Assembly (NCBI GenBank): GCA_964497475.1
Contig: CAZCDM010000106.1
Span: 1-8,177 of the forward strand
Direction of reading: 5' to 3'
Length of the DNA: 8,177 nt
Source of the DNA: CAZCDM01 sp964497475
GTDB lineage: Bacteria; Planctomycetota; Phycisphaerae; SM23-33
Shown: positions 1 to 6,426 of the stretch, piece by piece
Layout: the number at the start of each line of letters is the position of its first letter
Numbering within the stretch: the first letter of the stretch is position 1
Translations under genes and position numbers: made by a program
Notes under the pieces: generated by a model
Database searches by the model: none
Seen by the model: only the letters and a program-made list of their open reading frames with translations
Told to the model about the DNA's origin: nothing

Positions 1-129
1 GAGGTCCCACGGATATTCATCGGCAAGATTCAACGTTTTGAGATAGTTACTAAATCGGAATCCAACGGTTGGGTTCCAGAATTATTGTGCAACAGGCTCT
101 TGAGTGATCTGAAGCACAAGGCTCATTAG
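1..129 (+). CDS. Possible C-terminal end of an unidentified protein (partial)
   Basis: Frame 1 is open from the left edge of the window to a TAG stop at 127-129, giving 42 residues. The tail ends in ELLCNRLLSDLKHKAH, a plausible amphipathic helix; the middle contains IGKIQRFEIV and NGWVPEL. I do not recognise the family. The stretch is AT-richer than the queA, ispD and rnf genes, so the gene would differ in composition from its neighbours. An open frame of this length can occur by chance in DNA of this composition, so the call is tentative. The sequence to the left of the window would decide it. Confidence 0.3.
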   Translation, partial: EVPRIFIGKIQRFEIVTKSESNGWVPELLCNRLLSDLKHKAH

Positions 130-438
130 CGACTATACCAGAGAAAATGGTTCTGTCGACAAAGAAATTAATGTAACTTTTTTGTCTGTACCTTTCTAAG
201 GCAATCGCCTTACATCATTCCGGATTACATCGCGACCCGTTACGGGCGATGACCCCAATGTGTAACTTTAATTTATAAATGAACTTGTGTACAAAGTCGG
301 CTCATGATTCCGTGATGATGGAGTCTACCGTTTGGGTTCAGCTTCGGTTATCTCCGACCACTTTTTTTTTGAAAAAAGATCGAAGCTGCCCTTGTCAGGA
401 CATTTGATGTGGGTGAAAAATCGGCCTGCGGAGCGGAA
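130..438. other. AT-rich intergenic region without a recognisable gene
   Basis: This stretch between the possible gene end at 129 and the queA stop codon shows no convincing coding frame; the few ATG codons lead to very short frames. It is clearly AT-richer than the flanking genes. It holds small hairpins: TAAGGC/GCCTTA with a 4-base loop at 197-212, CCCG/CGGG at 236-246, and an 8-base inverted repeat at 339-388. No clear promoter or classical terminator (GC stem directly followed by a T run) was found. It may act as the 3' flank of queA. Confidence 0.6.
339..388. repeat. Inverted repeat enclosing complementary T and A runs
   Basis: CAGCTTCG at 339-346 is the exact reverse complement of CGAAGCTG at 381-388. 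The 34-base interior contains nine T (362-370), a G, then six A (372-377), which can pair with each other inside the outer stem. It lies about 50 bases beyond the queA stop codon in the direction of queA transcription, so it could protect or end that transcript. The outer stem is not followed by a T run on either strand, so it is not a textbook intrinsic terminator. Confidence 0.45.
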
Positions 439-1500
439 TCACTCGATGAACATCGCATCGCCGTAGCTGAAGAAGCGGTAGCGTTGCTGGACGGCCTGGT
501 GGTAGGCGGAGAGGATCATCGCAATGCCGTCCGTGCTGCCCGGGCTGCAGAAGGCGGCTACGAGCAGCAGCAGCGTGCTGGCCGGGAGGTGGAAGTTCGT
601 CAGCAGGGCATCGACGATGTGGAACTCCGCCGGCGGGTAGAGGAACAGGTCGGTCCAGCCGGCCTGGGGGGCGAGTTGGCCGGCGTGGTCGCGGGCGACG
701 GCTTCGAGCACGCGGACGCTGGTCGTGCCGACGGCGACGATTCGGCCGCCGTTGCGGCGGGTCTGCTCGATGGCGGCAACGCAGTCGCCCGGCAGGTCGT
801 ACCACTCGCTGTGCATGTCGTGGCGGGTGAGGTCCTCCTCAGCCACCGGCGCGAAGGTGCCCGGCCCGACGTGCAGCGTGAGCCTGGCCGTGGCGATGTT
901 CCGTGCGGCGAGGTCGTCCAGCAGGGCCGGCGTGAAGTGCAGCCCGGCCGTGGGGGCCGCTACGGCGCCGGGCGTATCGGCGTAGACGGTCTGGTAGCGG
1001 TCGCGGTCGGCGGGGGTGGCTGCCTCGTCGCGATGGATATAGGGCGGCAAGGGGGGCGAGCCGACCTGGTCCAGCAGGGCGAGCGGATCGACGGCTGGGA
1101 TGGGCGCGACGAACCAGTGGCCCCGCTGGCCTCGCTGGAGAAGCTCGATGCGCTGGCCCGGCATGACGGGCAGGGTGAGCTGCTCGCCGGGCTTGCAGCG
1201 GGAGGCGTTCTTGAGCATCACCTCCCAGCCATCCTCGCCGGCTCGCAGGAAGAGTGCTTCGATCGCGCCGCCGCTGGCCCGCCGCAGGTGGAACCGCGCC
1301 GGAATCACGCGCGTCGTGTTGACCACCAGCAGATCCCCCGGCCGGAGCGCATCGGCGATGTCCGGGAACTGCCCGTGGGCGACCTGCCCGCTGGTCCGGT
1401 CCAGCCGGAGCAGGCGAGACTCGTCCCGCCGCTCGGCTGGGTGCTGGGCGATGAGCTCAGGGGGCAATTCGTAGTCAAAGGTGGACCGCTGGATAGTCAT
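439..1500 (-). CDS. queA: S-adenosylmethionine:tRNA ribosyltransferase-isomerase (QueA)
   Basis: QueA transfers and isomerises the ribosyl group of S-adenosylmethionine onto 7-aminomethyl-7-deazaguanine in the tRNA anticodon, making epoxyqueuosine, the penultimate step of queuosine synthesis; it acts in the cytosol. The 353-residue product matches the usual family length (about 340-360). Family signatures run in order along the protein: FDYELPPELIAQHPAERRDE near the N terminus, LVVNTTRVIPARF, PLPPYIHR, GAVAAPTAGLHFT, LHVGPGTFAPV, HSEWY, VGTTSVRVLEAV, LLTNFHLPASTLLLLVAAF and a C-terminal YRFFSYGDAMFIE. The start is the ATG at 1498-1500, which puts the FDYELP motif at residue 8 as expected; no clear Shine-Dalgarno site precedes it. 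It is on the same strand as ispD but 284 bases away with its own -10 box, so it is probably transcribed separately. No other queuosine gene is in the window. The family call is very secure. Confidence 0.97.
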   Translation of the reverse strand: MTIQRSTFDYELPPELIAQHPAERRDESRLLRLDRTSGQVAHGQFPDIADALRPGDLLVVNTTRVIPARFHLRRASGGAIEALFLRAGEDGWEVMLKNASRCKPGEQLTLPVMPGQRIELLQRGQRGHWFVAPIPAVDPLALLDQVGSPPLPPYIHRDEAATPADRDRYQTVYADTPGAVAAPTAGLHFTPALLDDLAARNIATARLTLHVGPGTFAPVAEEDLTRHDMHSEWYDLPGDCVAAIEQTRRNGGRIVAVGTTSVRVLEAVARDHAGQLAPQAGWTDLFLYPPAEFHIVDALLTNFHLPASTLLLLVAAFCSPGSTDGIAMILSAYHQAVQQRYRFFSYGDAMFIE

Positions 1501-1567
1501 AAATGGTTGTGGCGCAGAATATTCAGGTTGTGTTACCGAGTGTTGGCAACCCTTTCAAAGTGGACTG

Positions 1568-1573
1568 ATTATA
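1568..1573 (-). promoter_or_regulatory. Candidate -10 box for queA
   Basis: Read on the minus strand this is a perfect TATAAT preceded by TGTG, giving an extended -10-like TG two bases upstream. It sits 67 bases upstream of the queA ATG, which would give a 5' leader of about 60 bases. The -35 position (TTTCTA or TTCTAC) is a poor match. It is the only strong -10 in the AT-richer 284-base gap between ispD and queA. I see no riboswitch-like structure in the leader, though PreQ1 riboswitches are small and easily missed. Confidence 0.5.
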
Positions 1574-1784
1574 CACAAATGGGCAGGGGTAGAAAATAGA
1601 AGTATACTCCCTGTGCAGAAAGGGGTTACGTCGCCACGAGAGCGGGTTATCAACACGTTTTACACCAGGCCGTGATTAACAGGCCTATTAGACATCATCG
1701 CACGGGAATCGATCAAACCCATCTGATTCGACGTATGGCAGCCTGTTTGGTGTGTAAGTCATTTTTTGCGCTTGGGATGTCGCA

Positions 1785-2471
1785 TTACTCCAGCGTCGCC
1801 AGCAGAGCTTCTGCCAGGGCGAGGTCGTCGGGCGTGGTGACTTTGATGTTCCGCAGGTCGCCGGGGACGATGTGGACAGGCTGGCCGATGGCTTCGATGA
1901 GGGCGACATCGTCGGTGGCATCGAGGCCGGTCGCGTAGGCGGCTGTGAGGATATCCCGCCGGGCGACCTGGGGGGTCTGGGCTTCGAACAGGTCGGCGAA
2001 CTGCTCCCGCGGCAGCGTGGCCGATACTCGCCCGTCGGCTCGGGCCCGCTTGATCGTGCCGTGAATGGCCACCGCGGGCAGGGCGGCGCCGTGGGCATCG
2101 GCCGCGGCGAAGGTCGCGTCGATGGTCGCCTGCGAGACGCAGGGGCGGGCGGCGTCGTGCACGGCTACGAGGTCGGCCCGGGCGGAGACGCGGGCCAGGC
2201 CGTTGCGGACCGACTCGCTGCGGCAGGCTCCGCCGGTCACCAGCGTAACCCGTCCCGAGGCGAGCGGATCGGCCAGGGCCTCGCCGAGCGTTCCGCGGTC
2301 GTCGGGCGAGCAGGGCAGGATGATTTCGCCCACGTCGGACCGGCCGAGGAATGCGCGCAGCGTCCGGGCGATCATCGCCTCGCCGCAAAGGGGAGCGAAT
2401 ATCTTGTTGTACCCCGCGCCGAAGCGGCTGCCCGACCCGGCGGCGGGAATGATGACCGATACCATCGCCAT
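1785..2471 (-). CDS. ispD: 2-C-methyl-D-erythritol 4-phosphate cytidylyltransferase (IspD)
   Basis: IspD joins CTP and 2-C-methyl-D-erythritol 4-phosphate to form CDP-methylerythritol in the non-mevalonate (MEP) route to isoprenoids; it is a soluble nucleotidyltransferase. The start chosen (ATG at 2469-2471) gives 228 residues, the normal family length; upstream in-frame ATGs would add an 80-residue tail read from intergenic repeats and are rejected. An ATG two codons further in is also possible. Visible signatures: the glycine-rich CTP loop PAAGSGSRFG (residues 9-18) followed by Lys23; GGACRSESVRNGL (80-92); VHDAARP (104-110) with the metal-associated Asp106; TLPREQF with Arg155; EAQTPQ (163-168); TDDVALIE (186-193); and NIKVTTPDDLALAEALL near the C terminus. 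ispF, often adjacent or fused, is not next to it here. The transcript reads away from the Rnf operon. Confidence 0.95.
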   Translation of the reverse strand: MAMVSVIIPAAGSGSRFGAGYNKIFAPLCGEAMIARTLRAFLGRSDVGEIILPCSPDDRGTLGEALADPLASGRVTLVTGGACRSESVRNGLARVSARADLVAVHDAARPCVSQATIDATFAAADAHGAALPAVAIHGTIKRARADGRVSATLPREQFADLFEAQTPQVARRDILTAAYATGLDATDDVALIEAIGQPVHIVPGDLRNIKVTTPDDLALAEALLATLE

Positions 2472-2477
2472 GACGAC

Positions 2478-2506
2478 ATGATAGCTGCCCGGGCGGCGGG
2501 GGCAAA
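2478..2506 (-). promoter_or_regulatory. Candidate ispD promoter implying a leaderless mRNA
   Basis: On the minus strand TTTGCC (2501-2506) and TATCAT (2478-2483) are separated by 17 bases. TATCAT matches the consensus -10 at five of six positions; the -35 match is poor. Only six bases separate the -10 box from the ispD ATG, so transcription would start at or next to the start codon. No Shine-Dalgarno sequence precedes that ATG, which is consistent with leaderless translation but does not prove it. Confidence 0.3.
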
Positions 2507-2566
2507 GCCCTTTTGATCCGCGGGACGGGTTCAATCCGACTGCTCCTGCAAAGCCAGCGAACCAAC

Positions 2567-2765
2567 CACAGCCGGGGGCGGCTGTGCTACACATCCAATC
2601 ACAGCCGGCGCTCCGGCTGGCGGGGCTCCTGTCCCGCTGCCTCAACAGAAAAGTGGCGTCGCCATCGCTGGCGGGATAGGAACCCCGCCAGCCACAACCA
2701 ATCACCCCGCCAGCCATCCTGCAAGGGAATCCGCCGGGGCGGCTGTGCTACAGAAGCCAGCCGCC
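2567..2765. repeat. Cluster of GC-rich hairpins and repeated words in the ispD/rnf divergent region
   Basis: No gene lies between 2472 and 2859; most of that gap is this repeat block. It holds at least four perfect hairpins: CACAGCC/GGCTGTG (2567-2586, 6-base loop), CAGCCGG/CCGGCTG (2602-2619, 4-base loop), GCTGGCGGG/CCCGCCAGC (2667-2692, 8-base loop) and GGCGGCTG/CAGCCGCC (2738-2765, 12-base loop). The 17-base word GGGGCGGCTGTGCTACA occurs twice in the same orientation (2575-2591 and 2736-2752). The segment at about 2615-2637 is a near copy, in reverse complement, of the hairpin at 2667-2692. This looks like a REP/BIME-style dispersed element, possibly several insertions. The last hairpin is followed by CTTTT and may insulate the operon from upstream transcription. 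Confidence 0.7.
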
Positions 2766-2796
2766 CTTTTGCCCGCCGAGGCTTGCCCTAATCGCC

Positions 2797-2825
2797 TTTA
2801 CAGGTAGCGGAATCTCTGCTACACT
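2797..2825 (+). promoter_or_regulatory. Candidate sigma70-type promoter of the Rnf operon
   Basis: TTTACA (2797-2802, five of six matches to the -35 consensus) and TACACT (2820-2825, four of six matches to the -10 consensus) are separated by exactly 17 bases. Transcription would begin near 2832, giving a 5' leader of about 28 bases before the ATG at 2860. It lies just downstream of the hairpin block and is the only good promoter match seen in front of the operon. No obvious operator palindrome overlaps it. Confidence 0.55.
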
Positions 2826-2859
2826 TCTCGACCTCCCCGGCCTTTCCGCGAGGATCGTT

Positions 2860-3228
2860 ATGACCGACCCGAACCGACCCACCCTGAACCCGGCCAACTG
2901 CGACCAGGAGCCATCCAGCTGCGGCGGGCACTGCCCTGGCTGCAAGCAGGACCACGGTGCGCCGGGCTACCAGGTGCCCGGCGGGCTGGAGGGCGGCAGG
3001 CTGGCCATCGCGGCCGCTGGCGCGTTCCTCGCGCCGTTGCTCGCGGCGGTGGTCGGAGCCATCGTGGCCGGGCCCAGCGCGCGAACGATCGGCGCAATCG
3101 TCGGGCTGGCAGGCGGCGTGGCGGTTATGGCCCTGGTTGCACACCTGGTCAACCGACACGGCAAGCACAACCCCACCGGCCCGGCTGACATGGCTGGACC
3201 GGCGAACCATCAGGAGCAGACCCCATGA
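2860..3228 (+). CDS. Small four-cysteine, two-helix membrane protein, RseC-like, heading the Rnf operon
   Basis: This 122-residue protein has an N-terminal cysteine cluster (Cys14, Cys21, Cys25, Cys28; spacing C-x6-C-x3-C-x2-C), then two hydrophobic helices at about 47-70 and 76-98, then a short hydrophilic tail. Cysteines followed by a two-helix hairpin recall RseC/MucC proteins, which in other bacteria sit next to rnf/rsx genes and work with the Rsx complex in reducing SoxR. Here the region that normally separates cysteines and helices is almost absent and the protein is short, so homology is a hypothesis. The start has a GAGGA site at 2850-2854 with a 5-base gap. Its TGA overlaps the rnfC ATG as ATGA, implying translational coupling and a shared role. 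The cysteines could bind an iron-sulfur cluster or metal, or be a redox pair. It is not RnfB: it lacks that protein's many cluster motifs. Confidence 0.75.
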   Translation: MTDPNRPTLNPANCDQEPSSCGGHCPGCKQDHGAPGYQVPGGLEGGRLAIAAAGAFLAPLLAAVVGAIVAGPSARTIGAIVGLAGGVAVMALVAHLVNRHGKHNPTGPADMAGPANHQEQTP

Positions 3229-4577
3229 CATCACAGGCAATGACGGGCAAGGGAACGTTCGCCCGCGGCGTGCACCCGCCGGAGCGTAAGGGCCTGGCGG
3301 CCGATGCGGCCATCGAGGTATTGCCCACGCCCGCGGCGGTGAACATCGCCCTGCTGCAGCATGTCGGCACGCCGTGCGAGTCGATCGTCAAGACCCGCCA
3401 GGAGCTGGCCATCGGCGAGGTTGTCGGCCAGGCCGACGCGTTCGTCTCGGCCCCGGTGCATGCGAGCATCGACGGCGTGGCCGCCATGGCCTCGGCGGTG
3501 ACGCTGCCCAACGGGCGACACGTCTCGGCCGTGCCGATCAAGGCGGCCGAGCAGCAGCGCCTCGCCGGCGAGGCGCTGCTCAAAGACGTCTACGGCGGCG
3601 AGTGGCCCATCAGCGGGCTCGGCCAGTACGAGCCGGCCGCGATAACCCAGGCCGTCCGCGTTGCAGGCATCGTCGGCCAGGGCGGCGCCGCCTTCCCCAC
3701 GCACGTCAAGCTCGCCCGCAATGACGAAAAGCCCATCGACACGCTGCTGGTCAACGGCTGCGAGTGCGAGCCGTACCTCACGGCCGACTATCGGCTGATG
3801 GTCGAGGCGCCCTCGCCGGTGCTCTGCGGAGCCCTGCTCGCCGCCCGCGCCTGCGGAGCCAAGCGGGTCGTCATCGCCGTGGAAGACAACAAGCCCCTGG
3901 CCGTCGAAACTCTCACCCAGGCGGCCGTCGGCACGGATGTGCTCGTCGCCGAGCTGCAGACCAAGTACCCCCAGGGTGGCGAGAAGCAGACCATCGCGGC
4001 CGCCCTCGGCCGGACCGTGCCCGGCGGGGCCCTGCCGCTCGATGTCGGCGTGGTCGTCATCAACGTCGCCACCGCCGCGGCCATCGCCCGGGCTGTCGTC
4101 CGCGAAAAATCGCTGACCCACCGCGTGGTCTCGGTGACTGGCTCGGGCATCGCCCAGCCGAAGAATATCCTCGCCCCGGTCGGCGCGACCTATGGCGACC
4201 TGATTGACTTCTGCGGCGGGCTGACCGAGCAGACCGCTCGCGTTATTGCAGGCGGGCCCATGATGGGCTTTGCCATCGGCAATCTCGATGCGCCCATCAC
4301 CAAGGGCACCAGCGGCGTGGTCTGCCTGACCGCCGACGACGTCAAGCCCATCACCGAGACCCACTGCGTCCGTTGCGGGCGGTGCGTGGATGTCTGCCCG
4401 ATGAACCTCTTGCCGACCCGCCTGGCCCTGGCGAGCCGAAACGGCGACTGGGACCTGGCCAAACAATATCACGCCTTTTCCTGCATCGAGTGCGGCTGCT
4501 GCGCGTACACCTGCCCGGCGGGCATTCCGCTGGTGCAGCTGATCCGCATGGGCAAGGCCCAGATTCCGCGGGACTGA
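3225..4577 (+). CDS. rnfC: Electron transport complex subunit RnfC
   Basis: RnfC is the peripheral cytoplasmic subunit of the Rnf complex that binds FMN and NAD(H) and carries two 4Fe-4S clusters, exchanging electrons with the rest of the complex. The 450-residue product matches the compact RnfC of clostridia and lacks the long C-terminal repeats of enterobacterial RsxC. Visible: the N-terminal HPPERK segment and a biotinyl-lipoyl-like barrel ending SAPVHASIDGVA (75-86); the flavin/NADH module with GQGGAAFPTHVKL (151-163), NGCECEPYLTADYRLM (177-192) and YPQGGEKQ (248-255); GGPMMG (343-348); then two ferredoxin-type motifs, Cys381/384/387/391-Pro and Cys420/423/426/430-Pro, with no cluster cysteine missing. 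The start overlaps the preceding stop as ATGA, and an in-frame ATG six codons in is an alternative. The two 4Fe-4S motifs distinguish it from NqrA, so this is Rnf rather than Nqr. Confidence 0.96.
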   Translation: MTSQAMTGKGTFARGVHPPERKGLAADAAIEVLPTPAAVNIALLQHVGTPCESIVKTRQELAIGEVVGQADAFVSAPVHASIDGVAAMASAVTLPNGRHVSAVPIKAAEQQRLAGEALLKDVYGGEWPISGLGQYEPAAITQAVRVAGIVGQGGAAFPTHVKLARNDEKPIDTLLVNGCECEPYLTADYRLMVEAPSPVLCGALLAARACGAKRVVIAVEDNKPLAVETLTQAAVGTDVLVAELQTKYPQGGEKQTIAAALGRTVPGGALPLDVGVVVINVATAAAIARAVVREKSLTHRVVSVTGSGIAQPKNILAPVGATYGDLIDFCGGLTEQTARVIAGGPMMGFAIGNLDAPITKGTSGVVCLTADDVKPITETHCVRCGRCVDVCPMNLLPTRLALASRNGDWDLAKQYHAFSCIECGCCAYTCPAGIPLVQLIRMGKAQIPRD

Positions 4578-4608
4578 ACAAACCACAACCCCGAGAAAAC
4601 CGAACGTC

Positions 4609-5691
4609 ATGGCTGAACAAACCAAACCAACCTCACCGTCGGCTCCGGCCCCGGATCTGCACGTGGCCCCCGGCCCGCACCTCCAGGACCGCAGCCTGAC
4701 CACCCGCCGGTTCATGCTCGATGTCATCATCGGGCTCTCGCCGCTGATGCTCGCCTCGCTGATCGTCTTCCGGCAGTTCGCAGCCATCCAGATGGGCCTG
4801 TGCATCGCTTTCTGCTGCGTGGCCGAGTTCCTCTGGAACACGATCCGCCGCCGGCCGTTCTCGCTGGGCGATCTATCGGCCAGCGTCACCGGGCTGATCC
4901 TCGCGCTGTCGCTGCCGTGGAACGCCCCGATCTACGTCACGCTGATCGCCTCGTTCATCGGGATCTGGATGGGCAAGATGATCTTCGGCGGGGTGGGCAT
5001 GAACCTGTTCAACCCGGCGATGGTGGGCCGGGCCTTCGTGATGCTGAGCTTCGCCGGGGCGATGGGTGCACCGGCCTATGTGATCGACGTTTCGCAGATT
5101 CCCGGCATTGCAAGCCTCCTGCCGGCTGACGCCCTGACCGGCGCGACGCCCATGACCGCACTGAAGATGGCCGAGGCCGGCGAGGGCGGGTACATCACCG
5201 CCCTGCTTCCACTGCTGCTGGGCAATACCATCGGCTCGCTGGGCGAGACGTCGGCCCTGGCGTGCGTCCTCGGCGGGCTGTACCTGTGCATCCGGCGGAC
5301 CGCCTCGTGGGAAATCCCCCTCGGCGTGATCCTGGCAGCGGCCGTTATCGCGGTCGGCATGGAACTGTACGACCTGGCCGTCGAGGGCGTGGGTGTGGCG
5401 GGCTTCTTCGGCAATGGCAGCCATTGGGGCGTGGCCAGCGAGCTGTGCGGCGGGGCGCTGCTGTTCGGGGCGTTCTTCATCGCCACCGACCCGGTCACCA
5501 GCCCGCTGACGCCGAAGGGCAAGTTCATCTTCGGCCTGGGCGTGGGCTGCTTCGTCATGCTCATCCGTAAACTCAGCGTCTACCCCGAAGGCGTGATGTT
5601 CGCCATCCTGCTGATGAACTCCCTGACCCCGCTGATCAACCGCTGGACCATACCTAAACCCTTCGGCGGAGCAATTCCGGACAGCAAATAA
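4609..5691 (+). CDS. rnfD: Electron transport complex membrane subunit RnfD (covalent FMN)
   Basis: RnfD is an integral membrane subunit related to NqrB. It carries FMN bound through a phosphoester to a threonine and is thought to be central to ion translocation. The 360-residue product has a hydrophilic N terminus (about 1-33) rich in proline, then roughly nine to ten membrane helices. Family signatures: GGVGMNLFNPAMVGRAF (127-143), the flavinylation motif TGAT (177-180) followed by PMTALK with Thr180 as predicted attachment site, FIATDPVTSPLTPKG (290-304) and YPEGVMFAILLMNSLTPLI near the C terminus. The flavin transferase ApbE that would attach FMN is not in the window. The ATG lies 31 bases after the rnfC stop; the upstream GAGA is a weak ribosome-binding site, so translation may depend on rnfC. 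Confidence 0.95.
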   Translation: MAEQTKPTSPSAPAPDLHVAPGPHLQDRSLTTRRFMLDVIIGLSPLMLASLIVFRQFAAIQMGLCIAFCCVAEFLWNTIRRRPFSLGDLSASVTGLILALSLPWNAPIYVTLIASFIGIWMGKMIFGGVGMNLFNPAMVGRAFVMLSFAGAMGAPAYVIDVSQIPGIASLLPADALTGATPMTALKMAEAGEGGYITALLPLLLGNTIGSLGETSALACVLGGLYLCIRRTASWEIPLGVILAAAVIAVGMELYDLAVEGVGVAGFFGNGSHWGVASELCGGALLFGAFFIATDPVTSPLTPKGKFIFGLGVGCFVMLIRKLSVYPEGVMFAILLMNSLTPLINRWTIPKPFGGAIPDSK

Positions 5692-5729
5692 CAAGACAGC
5701 AAGAAACAAGACAACACTTTGTATCTTGC
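5690..5729. repeat. Short direct and inverted repeat between rnfD and rnfG
   Basis: AACAAGACA occurs at 5690-5698 and 5705-5713. GCAAGA (5699-5704) is the reverse complement of TCTTGC (5724-5729), and the bases between can extend the stem imperfectly (ACAAG against CTTTGT). The block is AT-rich in an otherwise GC-rich operon. It could be an mRNA hairpin that tunes stability or translation, or a degenerate dispersed repeat like those in the other spacers. No T run follows, so it does not look like a terminator. Confidence 0.45.
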
Positions 5730-5748
5730 CTCTTCTGTTTTTCCGAGT

Positions 5749-5752
5749 GGAG
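5749..5752 (+). promoter_or_regulatory. Ribosome-binding site fixing the rnfG start
   Basis: GGAG is five bases upstream of the ATG at 5758. This favours that ATG over an in-frame TTG at 5719, which would add 13 residues read from the repeat-bearing spacer and lacks a comparable site. Confidence 0.6.
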
Positions 5753-5757
5753 CGATT

Positions 5758-6426
5758 ATGATTCAACACATTCAATCCGGCTGGCTTGTTCTGGTGCTGG
5801 CCCTGGTGTTCGGGGCGGGTCTGGCTGGGGTGCAAACCACCCTCGGGCCGATCATCGCCCAGAACGAGAAGGACGAGACGTATCGGCAGATTCCTTCGCT
5901 GGTGCTTGGCAGCAAGGCCGTCGCCGGCCAGGCAATTACCACCGAGGGCAATACCATCTCCGTCGGCGAGAAGAGCAAGCTCAACGTCGAGCCGATCGTC
6001 GTCGAGACCCCGCCGGCCCCGTACAAGGCCTACCGCGTAACCCAGGCTGACAGCGGCAGGCTCGTCGGCTGGGTGGTCCGGGCAGCCGGGCCGGGCTACG
6101 GCGGGACGATTACCGCGCTGCTGGGTTTTGACGCCAAGGCCTCCACCATCCGCAGCGTCTACGTCCTCAGCCAGACGGAAACGCCGGGCCTGGGCAGCAA
6201 GATCGCCGGGCCCTGGAACGAACAGTTCGATAACAAGTCCGCCGCCGAGCCGCTGGTGGTCGTCAAAGCCTCGCCGAAGATGCCCAACGAAATCAAAGCC
6301 ATCAGTGGCGCCACGATCAGTTCCAACGCCATCACCTCCCTGGTCAACAAAGCCGTCGAGCGGTTCCAGAAAGACCTCGCCGGCGGGCAGATCAAGGCTG
6401 CAGAGGAGACCCCCCATGCCGAATGA
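5758..6426 (+). CDS. rnfG: Electron transport complex subunit RnfG (covalent FMN)
   Basis: RnfG, related to NqrC, is anchored by one N-terminal helix and exposes a flavin domain outside the cytoplasmic membrane; FMN is attached to a threonine. The 222-residue product has one hydrophobic helix at about 9-35, then a soluble FMN-binding domain. Signatures: GYGGTITALLGFD (113-125), TETPGLGSKI (140-149) and the flavinylation motif SGAT (183-186) followed by ISS, with Thr186 as the predicted attachment residue. The length is typical. The C terminus overlaps the first 11 bases of rnfE in another frame, with the rnfE ribosome-binding site inside rnfG, so the two are probably translationally coupled. 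Attachment of FMN would need ApbE, not seen here. Confidence 0.95.
   Translation: MIQHIQSGWLVLVLALVFGAGLAGVQTTLGPIIAQNEKDETYRQIPSLVLGSKAVAGQAITTEGNTISVGEKSKLNVEPIVVETPPAPYKAYRVTQADSGRLVGWVVRAAGPGYGGTITALLGFDAKASTIRSVYVLSQTETPGLGSKIAGPWNEQFDNKSAAEPLVVVKASPKMPNEIKAISGATISSNAITSLVNKAVERFQKDLAGGQIKAAEETPHAE
6402..6408 (+). promoter_or_regulatory. Ribosome-binding site of rnfE inside rnfG
   Basis: AGAGGAG ends seven bases before the ATG at 6416. It is among the best Shine-Dalgarno matches in the window and decides the rnfE start, since the same frame stays open a further 96 codons upstream inside rnfG. Confidence 0.65.

Noticed and set aside
409..1599. 396-codon plus-strand open frame opposite queA
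   Set aside because: It lies antisense to a clearly recognisable QueA and has a low-complexity, Gly/Ala/Arg-rich composition with no family motifs; GC-rich codon use creates such mirror frames.
1648..1656. TTATCAACA as a possible DnaA box
   Set aside because: A single one-mismatch site without a cluster of others or an adjacent dnaA/dnaN gene is expected by chance.
2472..2717. Upstream extension of ispD by 82 codons
   Set aside because: The added residues are read from the hairpin/repeat block; the IspD fold starts at residues 2-4 of the shorter product, and the shorter length fits the family.
5719..5757. TTG start adding 13 residues to RnfG
   Set aside because: The ATG at 5758 has a well-placed GGAG and gives an N-terminal helix at the normal position; the extension is translated from spacer repeats.
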